From Clostridiales bacterium (GTDB lineage: Bacteria; Bacillota; Desulfotomaculia; Desulfotomaculales; VENG01): DNA of 64,000 nucleotides. The DNA lies in assembly GCA_021736985.1 (NCBI GenBank), contig JAIPEW010000002.1, positions 62,001-126,000 on the forward strand, written 5' to 3'. Shown here in pieces: positions 27,949 through 38,068 of the stretch; position 1 is the stretch's first letter, and every line of letters starts with the position of its first letter. A model generated the notes under the pieces. The model was not told the origin of the DNA. It did not search any database and worked only from the letters and a program-made list of their open reading frames with translations. A program made the position numbers and the translations under genes.

Positions 27949-27985
27949 CTTATATTTACTGTATTACCTGTTTTAAGTTACCGTA

Positions 27986-29380
27986 TTAATTAATATTTTC
28001 TTGAACACTTTGCTCTGCCAGGCGCTTATTAAAAATACTCAAAATACCGGCTACAATTAATGATACTACCAGGGTACCAACAAGAGTGACTAACTTGGGT
28101 AGAACAAACCACATCCAGATATAAACGTTTGCTATTATAATTGACATAACCATTAAAGGAAAGGCTATTTTGAAAAATTTCATAAATGTAATTCGCGCTC
28201 CTTGCTTTTCAGCCATTCCTATAACCACAACATTGGCCGAAGCACCAATAATAGTCCCGTTACCACCCAGGCATGCACCCAGGGAAAGCGACCACCACAG
28301 GAAATTCTGCATTGCATTAATATCTGCATTATTGGCTGCCATACTCTTTATAAGCGGTATCATTGTAGCAACATACGGTATATTGTCTACAAAGGCTGAA
28401 AACATCGATGACATCCAGAGGATTAAAACCCCGGTCGGCAGCACAACTCCACCAGTGAGTTCAAGCAAGAAATCTGCTAATATTTTAATGATTCCTACTT
28501 CCTCCAGGGCCCCTACAATAACAAAGAGTCCCAGGAAGAAAAAGATTACTGGCCATTCCACGTTTTGCAGCGGGTGTTCCGGGTCAGCGTTGGTAATTAG
28601 CAGCAGCAGGGAAGCACCAGACAGTGCTATTACACTGGATTCCAGGTGCAATACCTGGTGCAGAAAAAATCCCAGGATAGTCAAGCCTAAAACCAGGAGG
28701 CATTTTTTCATTAACTTAACATCTTTAAGTTCCTGTTTTTCGTCCAGTTCATAAATGCGCTGCTGTGTCTGCGGCGTTATTACCATCCTTCGCTTATAGA
28801 TTAGTTGACAGATAAATACTGTTACCACGTGTACCAGTATAATTACCGGCGCAAGGTTAATTACAAAATCTACAAAGCCCAGGTGTGTCGCACTTCCAAT
28901 CATTATATTAGGCGGGTCACCAATAAGCGTAGCTGTTCCACCTATGTTGGAAGATAATATTTCTACAATTAAAAAAGGAATCGGGCTAAGTTCCAGTTTT
29001 TTAGCAATGGCAAAAGTTACCGGGACAACTAATAAAACGGTGGTTACATTGTCCAATAGTGCAGATGATATTGCCGTTATTGCTGCTAGAGAAGCCATAA
29101 TAGCCAGCGGACGCCCGTGGGCAGCTTTAGCTGCTTTAATTGCTAAAAATTCAAAAATTCCGGTTTCCCGGGTTATTCCTACTATTATCATCATACCGAC
29201 TAAAAGACCGATCGTGTTCCAGTCTATATACTCTACAGCAAGTTCCGGGGTCAATATCCCAACAAAGATTAGAACTGCTGCTCCAACAAATGCAATTACA
29301 GCACGGTGGACCTTTTCGGAAATGATAATAGCATAGGTTACCAAAAACACTGCTAGAACGAAAATAACTTGTACATCCAT
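27986..29380 (-). CDS. ArsB/NhaD superfamily permease
   Basis: A 464-residue polytopic transporter (about 11-12 helices) of the ion transporter superfamily. The conserved LLDNVTTVLLVVPVT and SSNIGGTATLIGDPPNIMIG segments, with the matching second-half VDNIPYVATMIPL and GGNGTIIGASANVV, match the ArsB/NhaD/P-protein group of anion or Na+/H+ transporters. Substrate cannot be read from sequence; sulfate, arsenite or Na+/H+ exchange are all possible. It is preceded by the IS3 remnant, not by a regulator, and followed by its own terminator. Confidence 0.85.
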   Translation of the reverse strand: MDVQVIFVLAVFLVTYAIIISEKVHRAVIAFVGAAVLIFVGILTPELAVEYIDWNTIGLLVGMMIIVGITRETGIFEFLAIKAAKAAHGRPLAIMASLAAITAISSALLDNVTTVLLVVPVTFAIAKKLELSPIPFLIVEILSSNIGGTATLIGDPPNIMIGSATHLGFVDFVINLAPVIILVHVVTVFICQLIYKRRMVITPQTQQRIYELDEKQELKDVKLMKKCLLVLGLTILGFFLHQVLHLESSVIALSGASLLLLITNADPEHPLQNVEWPVIFFFLGLFVIVGALEEVGIIKILADFLLELTGGVVLPTGVLILWMSSMFSAFVDNIPYVATMIPLIKSMAANNADINAMQNFLWWSLSLGACLGGNGTIIGASANVVVIGMAEKQGARITFMKFFKIAFPLMVMSIIIANVYIWMWFVLPKLVTLVGTLVVSLIVAGILSIFNKRLAEQSVQENIN

Positions 29381-29640
29381 TACTTTTAATTTCCCTCCAA
29401 TTATAACAAGATATAAAACTAAATAATAAATTAATTATTTATATAAAATTAGCATTAAATACATTTAAAAATATATTTTAATTTTTAGAATTTCGACAGG
29501 TATAGACAACTTTCCTGCTATTGTACTTATAAATTTACACATAAAAAATCGGACTTTTGCATCCGTAAAATATAATACCATACCACGATTTTCTATTCAA
29601 TTTACAACTTTTACAATCAGAAAAAAAACCGGTGCAAAAC

Positions 29641-30260
29641 TGAGCAGCCCATGTCAAATAGACACTTAAAAAAAATAAAAGTTTTATGCTAAAATCTGAT
29701 TCCGGTATTATATCAAGATCCAGACTTTTAGGTTTTTATGTAATCTTTTCATATTGTAAAAATTTATGTATTCATCAATCGCTTATTTCAACTCCTCTAT
29801 ATATAACATTTTTGCAAATAGTACATCTCGGATTTAATGATTCCCCCAAAACCTTTCATAGGTTCATTATTAATGCATCTGCTGACTCGGACATACTTTG
29901 GGCCCACAAATACTATCCAGCTTATTTTTAAACTGACTATTAATATATTGAAAACCTCTGCCTCTATGAAAAAATGGATCAGATCTAGATTGGCGGTTAC
30001 TGCTAAATCAAATGTTTGAAAGACAATCTGGTTATTATTAGAGGAGCTAAGTACATAGGAGACAATGCTTTTGTCACTAAATCCAGTACCGCACCCAGAT
30101 AGGCTTTCTGCCCATTTGTAGGTTTGAATTCTGTGACATCAGTTAACCTTTTCTAGTTCGGGTTTTCTACCTAGAACTTTCTGTTCAGTACATCTCCCAA
30201 TAAAAACGCCCCCTTTATAAAAACAGTTTTTAAATTAAACTGTCTACTATAAAGGGAGCA
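29641..30260 (-). mobile_element. degenerate IS3-family element with transposase remnant
   Basis: Minus-strand translation in shifting frames gives successive pieces of an IS3-type DDE transposase in the right order: RLTDVTEFKPTNGQKAYLGA, RGFQYINSQFKNKLDS, ERFWGNH, and AIDEYINFYNMKRLHKNLK. Stops and frameshifts interrupt them. The element starts with TGAGC at 29641 and ends with TGTCTACTATAAAGGGAGCA at 30260, imperfect inverted ends of about 20 bases with TG...CA. At 620 bases it lacks the 5' half of a normal IS3. No target duplication is visible. It is inactive. Confidence 0.8.
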
Positions 30261-30304
30261 TATCATTTTTTTATAATAATTAATAATAATACAATTTAAA
30301 CACT

Positions 30305-31483
30305 TTACGCCGACTGACTCTCATCACTTGCAGCGGGAGTACTGAATTTTATACTATTTTCATATTTTTTCTTTACATTTGTTACCACAATAGTTACCGG
30401 CCTGTATGCCAGGTGAGACCATTTTGCAAAAGGAACCTCTAACACTAACATGGGTACAGCAACCATTAAGTGCAACGTATAAACTATATAAGTTGCTGCA
30501 GGCATTCCATCGCCACCGATAACTCTAAATATATGAATTAGAATACCAGTCAAGGCAGTTAACCAGAGAAGTATTAGAAACATCCAGTCTGTAGCATGAG
30601 AAAACTGGTAAATTGCCCTGTTCTTGCGTATTCTTCCAATCATAGCATAACTTGTTCCAAAAAGAAGTCCAAAAGTAGCGTAATATCCAATTAAATTATA
30701 GATATGGAAAAAGGAGCGCACCTCATCAGTTTGAAAAGCAGGTAATCTACCACCTATACCACTGAGCAATCCTACAACTAGTAAAAATACCAGCGTATAA
30801 GATGTCATAATTAAAAGATGTATATACCACATTCTTTTGTCACTGCACTCAGAAAATCTTTTTTGTGTTAAGAAATGTAATATTAACTCTTTTACTTCTG
30901 ACATATACATGCTGAGTGGAACTTTCTGTAATAAATCACCCATCTGAAACTTAATCATTCTGTAAACATTACTAAGCAAAAAAGCAGATAATACTACAGC
31001 CATAAGTATATCTAAATATTCAATCACATGCGTTTCCACAAACGTGCTTAACCGAGCCTGCTGCATATCAGGATTGCTGCCTGCAAATAATAAAAATCCT
31101 AATCCTATGAGAAGTGCAAATCCTATTACTGAAAAGATTTCAAATACGTGCGATGTATAAAATCTTTTTGATATGCCGGTCCAATCGTACTGAGCTGTAA
31201 GATACCTGCGTAAAGCCATCATGGTCTCTCCAGGGTTTGCTTCTCTCGGACAAAAATCCGAGCATTCACCACAGTAATAACACAGCCAGGGCTCGGGACT
31301 GGCAATAAGTTTATCCTTTAACCCCATTTGAGCATACCTTACCATTTTTCTTGGAAATGGATCATCGTTGCTAGATAGTGGACATACACCCGTACAAAGT
31401 CCACATTGATAGCACTTCTCTAAGTCTTTTACACCAAATTCTTCTAATTCATTTTTTAGGTTAGGATCTAACCTTGTAGCCAT
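30305..31483 (-). CDS. qmoC: QmoC, membrane subunit of the quinone-interacting oxidoreductase
   Basis: A 392-residue fusion of an HdrC-like iron-sulfur domain (CYQCGLCTGVCP and CYYCGECSDFCP, two [4Fe-4S] sites within residues 15-80) and a cytochrome b-like membrane domain of five to six helices. QmoC links the menaquinone pool to QmoAB and thus to APS reductase. ATG start with AAAGGAGG. It follows qmoB after a 150-base gap containing a hairpin. Gram-positive sulfate reducers of the Desulfotomaculum type usually have hdrBC at this place, so a true QmoC is noteworthy. Confidence 0.92.
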   Translation of the reverse strand: MATRLDPNLKNELEEFGVKDLEKCYQCGLCTGVCPLSSNDDPFPRKMVRYAQMGLKDKLIASPEPWLCYYCGECSDFCPREANPGETMMALRRYLTAQYDWTGISKRFYTSHVFEIFSVIGFALLIGLGFLLFAGSNPDMQQARLSTFVETHVIEYLDILMAVVLSAFLLSNVYRMIKFQMGDLLQKVPLSMYMSEVKELILHFLTQKRFSECSDKRMWYIHLLIMTSYTLVFLLVVGLLSGIGGRLPAFQTDEVRSFFHIYNLIGYYATFGLLFGTSYAMIGRIRKNRAIYQFSHATDWMFLILLWLTALTGILIHIFRVIGGDGMPAATYIVYTLHLMVAVPMLVLEVPFAKWSHLAYRPVTIVVTNVKKKYENSIKFSTPAASDESQSA

Positions 31484-31599
31484 CTTCTGCCTCCTTTCAT
31501 AAAATACCCTTCCTATTATCAGGAATTATTTTATTGTTTTTACGTAGAGGCTTAAAAAAATCTCTCCAACGTCAATAATTAAATTTAACTTTAAATCTG

Positions 31600-31626
31600 G
31601 GATGATGAGCAAAAAGCTCATCATCC
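31600..31626. terminator. hairpin after qmoB
   Basis: An 11-base perfect stem (GGATGATGAGC) with a 5-base loop, 8 bases after the qmoB stop. The T-run on the minus strand is weak, so it may stabilise the upstream mRNA or attenuate transcription into qmoC rather than fully terminate it. Confidence 0.5.
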
Positions 31627-31633
31627 TTTTAAC

Positions 31634-33853
31634 TTATTGAAAATCCTTCATCGGGTTTGGACCAAGTTCGTCAATCTCTTCAGTAAAATCTTCTATCATT
31701 TGAGGTATCTTATCGTAATCCATAATAGTTACCTGGGTTGCTTTTACACGTTCAGATTCAAGACCTAACCTGTCAAGTGTTTCAGAAACTTTAGACAAAC
31801 GATATTCAGCTAATTCACTACCTTTCATAAAGTGACACTGATAATCCTCACCATGTTTGCAGCCCATAAGCAGTACACCATCAAAACCTTTAGACATAGC
31901 ATCATTAATCCAAATAAGGTTCAAAGAACCCAGACAGCGCACAGGAATAATTCTAACCCATGCATTATAACTGTATTTATTAATTCCAGCCATATCTAAA
32001 GCCGGTATTGCATCATTCTCACAAGCAAATATTAAAATACGTGGTTTTTCCTCATCCTCTTCAGGAATTTCAATGTTTTTAATCATATTACCTACCATTG
32101 GTACATTGTAGTTTTTAAAGGAAATAATTCTCTCCGGGCATGCTCCCATACAAACACCACAACGTCTACATCTGGTTGGGTTGGGTAAAGGATTAGCCTT
32201 CTCGTCTTCGTTGATTGCACCAAATGGACATTCCTCTGTACACCGCTTACACTGTGTGCAACGATTCATGTTAAATTCAGGAAATGACAAGTCCCCCGAC
32301 CTGGGATGCAGTGCCATTCCAACACTGACATTTTCTACACATTGAACAGCCTTTAAGGCAGCTCCTGTTGCATCTTCCCTGGTCTCAAGTAAATCCATAG
32401 GAGCCCTTACGCTTCCAGCAGTATATATACCTGTTCTTCTTGTTTCATAAGGGAAACAGATATAATTTGAATCAGGAAATCCATGTTTTAATATTGGTAT
32501 TTCAGGACCCTGACGGTATTGCAAGTTTAGAATGTCTGCTTGAATAACCGGTGGCTTATTAGCAATACTCTCTTGTGATTCCGAATCCTGTTTCTCGTCT
32601 TCTTCTGATTCCTCAACCATCTCTTCTCCAAAGGACGCAGTTGAAACCATACCATTTGCTAATACTACCAGGTCAAAATCAGAAGCTTCGACCTTTTCAC
32701 CTAAAATAACATCATCCAGGGTAATAACCATTTTACCACTGTTTTCAGCAACATCGTCTATTTCAGCATACTTTATGAAATTTACACCACTTTCTTGTGC
32801 CTTTTCATAAAAATGTTCATACTGCCCTGCAGAGCGTATATCCCTATAAAAAATATATACTATACCTTTTGGATTAATGCCTTTAAAAGCAAGAGACTGC
32901 TTCAACGATTCTACACAGCAAGCTGCCGAACAATAAGGCAGGTGATTTTCATCCCTTGATCCTGCACATTGTATAAATGCTATTTTCTCAACGCCGCTCA
33001 GCTTACCATTTTTAGCCATTTCCTCGAACATGGCTTGCGTAATAACTTTATCTGACTTACCATAACCTAAATGGCCTAAATTTTCGGGTTCATACGGTTT
33101 TGCCCCGGTAGCTTGAACAATACTACCAACTTTTTCTGATATTTCTTTACTACCCTGGTTGATTGTTACATAAAACATTCCCGGTGCGCCTTCTGTAGTT
33201 ATAACTTTAGAAGAAGTATATACTGTAATGTTTGAGTTTGCTTCGATTTCTTTTATAATATCAGGAATATAATTATCTGCAATTTCAGTAAAAGGCTCAG
33301 TTACTGGAGCCATTTTATATAAATTTGCAGCCCAACCACCCAATTTATTTTCTTTTTCAACCAGCACAGTTTTATAACCAGCTTTAGCTGATTCTAAGGC
33401 AGCAGTCATCCCGGTAAGTCCGCCGCCTACTACCATGATAGTTTTAACAACCTCTTCCTCGGGCACATAAGGCTCCGGCAGCTCCATCCTTTTGAGCTTA
33501 GCCATCCCCATACGTATATAATCTTCAGCCATCATTTGTGTATCTTCATTATTCGGGGTGTGCGTCCATACAACATGTTCCCTTAAATTAATTCTTTCTA
33601 CTAGAATTTCTGGCCCAAAATCAAATACATCATAATTCACACGGAAAGAGCAGCCAGCAATAGCTACAGCATTAACTTCTCCGTTTTCAATATCCTGTTT
33701 TATAAGTTCTTTTCCTTCTTTACTGCACAGCTGCTGGCATGTTTTACACACAGCAACCTTTTCTTCATTACCTACTGCAGTGAGGGCATTAATATCCAGG
33801 GCCTCTTCAAGCCCGCAGCCCGTACATATATAAAGTCCTATTTTTTTATCCAT
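31634..33853 (-). CDS. qmoB: QmoB, HdrA-like flavoprotein with MvhD-like domain
   Basis: A 739-residue subunit. An N-terminal Cys-rich region (CTGCGLEEA, CKTCQQLC) is followed by an HdrA-like FAD domain (VVGGGLTGMTAALESA, residue about 142), two ferredoxin sites (CTQCKRCTEECP and CRRCGVCMGACP) and a C-terminal MvhD-like domain (LIFACENDAIPALDMAG, MGCKHGEDYQCHF). QmoB forms the cytoplasmic electron-transfer module with QmoA. An acidic insert near residue 410-435 (EESEEDEKQDSESQ) is unusual. It overlaps qmoA by 8 bases. Confidence 0.95.
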   Translation of the reverse strand: MDKKIGLYICTGCGLEEALDINALTAVGNEEKVAVCKTCQQLCSKEGKELIKQDIENGEVNAVAIAGCSFRVNYDVFDFGPEILVERINLREHVVWTHTPNNEDTQMMAEDYIRMGMAKLKRMELPEPYVPEEEVVKTIMVVGGGLTGMTAALESAKAGYKTVLVEKENKLGGWAANLYKMAPVTEPFTEIADNYIPDIIKEIEANSNITVYTSSKVITTEGAPGMFYVTINQGSKEISEKVGSIVQATGAKPYEPENLGHLGYGKSDKVITQAMFEEMAKNGKLSGVEKIAFIQCAGSRDENHLPYCSAACCVESLKQSLAFKGINPKGIVYIFYRDIRSAGQYEHFYEKAQESGVNFIKYAEIDDVAENSGKMVITLDDVILGEKVEASDFDLVVLANGMVSTASFGEEMVEESEEDEKQDSESQESIANKPPVIQADILNLQYRQGPEIPILKHGFPDSNYICFPYETRRTGIYTAGSVRAPMDLLETREDATGAALKAVQCVENVSVGMALHPRSGDLSFPEFNMNRCTQCKRCTEECPFGAINEDEKANPLPNPTRCRRCGVCMGACPERIISFKNYNVPMVGNMIKNIEIPEEDEEKPRILIFACENDAIPALDMAGINKYSYNAWVRIIPVRCLGSLNLIWINDAMSKGFDGVLLMGCKHGEDYQCHFMKGSELAEYRLSKVSETLDRLGLESERVKATQVTIMDYDKIPQMIEDFTEEIDELGPNPMKDFQ

Positions 33854-35111
33854 TATCCTGCCCCCTCACTGCAGATTGAAAGGCCTTCATTGCTGCCGAA
33901 GTCGCATCTCGCACACAAGAAGCTACATCCATAGGATGTTTAACACAGCCGGCAGCATATATACCCGGCATTCCAGAATCAGAGGCAACAAAACCATCCT
34001 CATCATAATTTATATTGGCAGGAACCTTAGATTTCCTGGTAACTGGTGCCATACCAGTAGCCAAAACAACCATATCATACTTTTCATCAGTTACTGTTTG
34101 GGTTAACTGGTCTTCAGAATGCACAATTAACTTACCATTTTCATTATCCAGTTTAACTTCTCCCGGCTTACCCTTTATGAAATTAAGTCCAATTTCACTT
34201 TCAACTTTATTATAAAAATCTTCAAACTTACCCCGTGCCCTTATATCTATAAAGTAAATAGTTATTTTAGCATCCGGGTACTGCTCTCTAACATAGGTTG
34301 CATGTTTTAACGAAGCAAGACAACAGACTGATGAACAGCAGTGCAAATGATTTTCGTCCCGGGAACCTGCACACTGTATAAATGCTATATTTTCAATTTC
34401 CTTTCCATCCGAAGGACGGACAATCTTACCTTTAGTAGGACCGTTTGGAGCAGCTAACCTTTCCATCATTACATTATTAACCACATCAGCATACTGTCCA
34501 AAACCATAATAACTTATATTTTCAGCATCATACGGGTTCCAGCCAGCAGCCCATACTATACTTCCTACATTAAATACAGTATTTTTTGCCTCCATGTTCA
34601 AATCGATAGCATTGTAAGGGCAAGCTTCCACACATTTATTGCAGCTAGTTCCCTTACAAACATCACCGTCAATAACGTATCTCATAGGCATAGAAAATTC
34701 ATGAGGCAAATAAATAGCACTTGTTTTATCCATGCCAAAATTAAAATCATTTTCTCTTTCAGTGGGGCACGCTTCAACACATTTACCGCAAGCTGTGCAA
34801 TTATCATTTACATACCTTGGATGAGTCTTAACAGTTACATTAAAGTTTCCTTCTTCTCCTGATATACCTTCAACTTCCGAATTTGTTATAAAGTTTATCT
34901 TAGGATTTTTCTTAATCCTTTGAAAGTTAATTTCTAATCCACAATTAGGTGGACAGAGTTTTGGAAAGTATTGATTTACCTGGGCTACTCTACCGCCTAA
35001 GAAGGGCCTTTTTTCAACAATATAAACTTCAGCCCCTATTTCGGCTGCTTCTACAGCTGCAGTTAGCCCGCTCATGCCCCCACCAACAACCAAAATACTC
35101 CTATTAGCCAA
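33846..35111 (-). CDS. qmoA: QmoA, HdrA-like flavoprotein
   Basis: A 421-residue HdrA-related flavoprotein with the FAD motif VVGGGMSGLTAAVEAAEIG at the N-terminus, the PPNCGLEINFQ cysteine region, two [4Fe-4S] motifs (CTACGKCVEACP and CKGTSCNKCVEACP) and a C-terminal NAD/FAD fold part. It works with QmoB and QmoC to feed electrons to APS reductase. Start ATG; ribosome binding site weak (GGTGATAAAATTTGGC). It is 233 bases from aprA, with a terminator-like hairpin between them. Confidence 0.95.
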   Translation of the reverse strand: MANRSILVVGGGMSGLTAAVEAAEIGAEVYIVEKRPFLGGRVAQVNQYFPKLCPPNCGLEINFQRIKKNPKINFITNSEVEGISGEEGNFNVTVKTHPRYVNDNCTACGKCVEACPTERENDFNFGMDKTSAIYLPHEFSMPMRYVIDGDVCKGTSCNKCVEACPYNAIDLNMEAKNTVFNVGSIVWAAGWNPYDAENISYYGFGQYADVVNNVMMERLAAPNGPTKGKIVRPSDGKEIENIAFIQCAGSRDENHLHCCSSVCCLASLKHATYVREQYPDAKITIYFIDIRARGKFEDFYNKVESEIGLNFIKGKPGEVKLDNENGKLIVHSEDQLTQTVTDEKYDMVVLATGMAPVTRKSKVPANINYDEDGFVASDSGMPGIYAAGCVKHPMDVASCVRDATSAAMKAFQSAVRGQDNG

Positions 35112-35284
35112 ATTTTATCACCTACAATTCTAAGTCATAGAGTATCGTTGTTCACCCGGGCTGTTCCACAAGGCTAATCCGAAAACTTTAAAATTTCAGG
35201 TTACAAATTAGGACCTAAAATATCAACTTTTCCAAGCCCCAGGTATTGCAACCACCCTACCCTACCACTTCATCGTATTATTTC

Positions 35285-35313
35285 AGGCCCGCGGTTTAAA
35301 AAACCGCGGGCCT
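35285..35313 (-). terminator. terminator-like hairpin after aprA
   Basis: A perfect 13-base GC-rich stem (AGGCCCGCGGTTT) with a 3-base loop, 32 bases after the aprA stop. No long T-run follows on the minus strand. It probably reduces read-through from aprBA into qmoABC or protects the very abundant apr mRNA. Confidence 0.7.
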
Positions 35314-35344
35314 TACCAATTTCTCAGTATATAAATAGATTTTA

Positions 35345-37219
35345 CTACAGCAGATCAATAACCGGACGATTAATTATTTCCCATTCACCAGAATCAGGAT
35401 GGAACTTGATATTCACAAACTTCTTCCAATTCTCTTCATCCAATTTCGGGAAGTCAGCCCTGAAATAATACCCGGGCCAGCGTGTCTCTTCACGGGCCAT
35501 AATGGTGCGGGTATGAGATTCAGCCTGAATGGTCCTGTGAACATTCTCCCAACACCTCATAAGCTCGTGAAGCGTCCGCGCAGCCAATTTGTCCGAGTCT
35601 TCCTTCAGCATTTCGAGCAATTCCATTGCCCTATCAAGCTTAGCCTGGTTTGTGCTGAAGTTTGTAGAAACTCCACCTACATACTCATCCATAATTTTCT
35701 GCAACCTGAACATGTACATCTTAGGTAAAATATAATTCGGATTGATTTCAGAATCGGTAGTATAATCCTTGTTTTCTTCAAAAATTTCCATGGGCTTAAA
35801 TGTTTTCTTCTTCATATCTTCTACTGCTGCATCATCTACATTCGGAAGATCACTATTATCAACAATAAACTTGATTGCTGACTTAGCAGTAATTCTTCCT
35901 TCAGTAAGTGAACCAGAAGAGAACTTGTGAGCAGAAGCGCCGCTTGCGTCACCTGCTGCAAACAGACCTTTAACTGTAGTCATGTTGGGATATCCCCACT
36001 TGTACTCATCTGGAGCGAAGTCTTCCGGACCGCTAACCCAGGCACCGTTTGCACCGGAGTGTGAACCGATGAAGTAAGGTTCTGCAGCAGCAATTTCAGA
36101 TGACTTTTCTTCAGGAGCAGTGTTTGTAGCAGCCCACAGCATAGCCTGAGAGATAGTCATATCCAAGAAATCTTCCCATGCTTCACTTTCTAATTCTTTC
36201 ATTTTCTTCTTAAATGCTTTTTTATCATCCTTATAAGCTTCAGCCAACTTGGCAATGGCCTCTTCCGTCCTCATAAACAAAGGCCCTTTACCTTCAAACT
36301 CATCCAGCATTCCTAACCAGTTACGCAGGTTTGCAGGAATAGGCTTAGCTTTTCCATATGGACCCCATTTCTCAAGCTCGTCTGCACGATCTACCATGTA
36401 TTCTCCGCCAAACGCATTAGTAGCCCTGGATTTAAAGAGCAGGAACCATGCGCCAACCGGACCGTAAGCATCTTTAAAACGCACAGGGATAAAACGTACT
36501 TCCTGGCAAGTCATTTCTGCTCCGGCTTTCATTGTAAAGTAAGAACTAGAACCTGTACTAAAAGGAGGATACCAGGAACGTCCTAAACCTTCACCAGTAG
36601 AGCGCGGCTTAAATACACCTACGCAACCACCCATGCAGGTCATTACAGCCTTAGCTTTAAATACATAGAATTTTTCTTCCCGAACATTAAACCCAACTGC
36701 ACCGGCAATTCTATCGCCATCCAACAGCGGCTCAGTAATAAATACACGCTCATAGATATTATCCATGCCCAGAGCATTCTTAGCAGCCTCAGCAACAATT
36801 ATCTTGTAAGATTCACCGTTAATCATTATCTGCCAGCGGCCTTCATGTACATATTTACCATTCTCATCTTTCCAGATAGGAAGGCCCCACTTTTCGAACA
36901 AGTGAACAGAGCTGTCCACATGGCGTGCAATATTGTATACAAGATCATCCCGTGCAATACCCATCATATCCTGTTTAACATAATCAACATAATCTTCCGG
37001 GGTATTTGCACCTTCTGATTGACCCAGATACATGTTAATAGCAGAAAGACCCATGGCTACAGCACCACTACGGTCCATCATAGCCTTATCAACTAAAGTA
37101 ACGTTCAAGCCCTGCTGCTTAGCCCAGTGAGTTGCTTCCACTGCAGCACCACATGCTGACATACCACCGCCAAGGATCAAAAGATCCGTAGTAACTTCAA
37201 CAGTCTCTATATTTGGCAT
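35345..37219 (-). CDS. aprA: adenylylsulfate (APS) reductase, alpha subunit
   Basis: A 624-residue flavoprotein that reduces APS to sulfite and AMP in the cytoplasm. It belongs to the fumarate reductase/succinate dehydrogenase flavoprotein fold: N-terminal FAD motif LILGGGMSACGAAVEA, DRSGAVAMGLSAINMYLG, and the active-site region SHSGANGAWVSGPEDF. Start ATG with GGAGGAGG. It follows aprB by 38 bases. Length is shorter than the approximately 660 residues of proteobacterial AprA but typical motifs are intact. Confidence 0.97.
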   Translation of the reverse strand: MPNIETVEVTTDLLILGGGMSACGAAVEATHWAKQQGLNVTLVDKAMMDRSGAVAMGLSAINMYLGQSEGANTPEDYVDYVKQDMMGIARDDLVYNIARHVDSSVHLFEKWGLPIWKDENGKYVHEGRWQIMINGESYKIIVAEAAKNALGMDNIYERVFITEPLLDGDRIAGAVGFNVREEKFYVFKAKAVMTCMGGCVGVFKPRSTGEGLGRSWYPPFSTGSSSYFTMKAGAEMTCQEVRFIPVRFKDAYGPVGAWFLLFKSRATNAFGGEYMVDRADELEKWGPYGKAKPIPANLRNWLGMLDEFEGKGPLFMRTEEAIAKLAEAYKDDKKAFKKKMKELESEAWEDFLDMTISQAMLWAATNTAPEEKSSEIAAAEPYFIGSHSGANGAWVSGPEDFAPDEYKWGYPNMTTVKGLFAAGDASGASAHKFSSGSLTEGRITAKSAIKFIVDNSDLPNVDDAAVEDMKKKTFKPMEIFEENKDYTTDSEINPNYILPKMYMFRLQKIMDEYVGGVSTNFSTNQAKLDRAMELLEMLKEDSDKLAARTLHELMRCWENVHRTIQAESHTRTIMAREETRWPGYYFRADFPKLDEENWKKFVNIKFHPDSGEWEIINRPVIDLL

Positions 37220-37257
37220 TACTTTAACCTCCTCCGTTATTATTTAACTAATTAGAT

Positions 37258-37701
37258 TTATTTTTTAGGTGCAGGAATAGCATCTAAGCCTAGTGAGGCT
37301 GGTTCTGTGTATAAATCAGGACTACTCAAATCTGATTGATCAGTTGAAAAACCGCCGGCAGGCTCTGCAGTTCCTTCTTCAGTAGTACGGATTGGGAACT
37401 TGAAACGCTTAACCATGCCATTTCTAAATCTTACTGTCCACATAATGTCTTCTGATCCTCTCAACGGAACAAGCTGTGAGCCTAGAGGTACGAAATCAGC
37501 ATACCCGCGCACATCCATTGCTTGCTGCGGACAAGCCTTTACGCAGCACAAGCACTCCCAGCAGTACTCAGGGGCACGATTATAAGCTTTCATCTGCTCC
37601 CTATCCAACACCATCAAATCATTTGGGCATGCGTGTTGGCAGGCAGTCTTGTCTTGACCTTTACAGCCGTCACATTTTTCTCTCAATACAATTGTTGGCA
37701 T
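37258..37701 (-). CDS. aprB: adenylylsulfate (APS) reductase, beta subunit
   Basis: A 147-residue iron-sulfur subunit with two [4Fe-4S] clusters: CDGCKGQDKTACQHACPND and CWECLCCVKACPQQA. The C-terminal half wraps around AprA. It passes electrons from QmoABC to the AprA flavin. ATG start with TAGGAGGT. It is first gene of the aprBA pair; the 367 bases upstream presumably contain its promoter. Confidence 0.97.
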   Translation of the reverse strand: MPTIVLREKCDGCKGQDKTACQHACPNDLMVLDREQMKAYNRAPEYCWECLCCVKACPQQAMDVRGYADFVPLGSQLVPLRGSEDIMWTVRFRNGMVKRFKFPIRTTEEGTAEPAGGFSTDQSDLSSPDLYTEPASLGLDAIPAPKK

Positions 37702-38068
37702 AATCGACTAACCTCCTATTTTCATAATTTTTAAGGTTAATAATTAGTGTCAGTGGATAAATTGCTGAACCATTTTCCCACAAAGGATTAATAGTTCACA
37801 AACCACCTCCCCCAACCACTTTACTTACAATCAATTTCTTATATATTTTTTTTATTGTTTTTAAAAATTCTCTCTTTTTTTACAGACTTGTCGTCTAAAT
37901 GACTTTCGCCGGTAATACATTTTGTTATTATTTATGTGAATAAGTTATGATAAGTATTATTTTTTATAATCAGATAGTTCTTATATAGATCATATGGGAG
38001 TATGTTATACAAGCTACAAAATCATACAAGTATTATCTGGTATTACTTTCTGATTAATTAATATTTTG
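37702..38068. other. intergenic region between sat and aprB (367 bases)
   Basis: AT-rich, no gene on either strand. It holds the upstream region of aprB; GGGGGAGGTGG at about 37804-37814 looks like a ribosome binding site but has no open frame behind it. A small palindrome AGACTTGTCGTCT lies near 37886. I could not fix a promoter with good spacing. Confidence 0.5.

Noticed and set aside
28170-28754. 194-codon plus-strand frame antisense to the permease
   Set aside because: The minus-strand gene has clear ArsB/NhaD motifs; the antisense frame has no ribosome binding site and no family signature.
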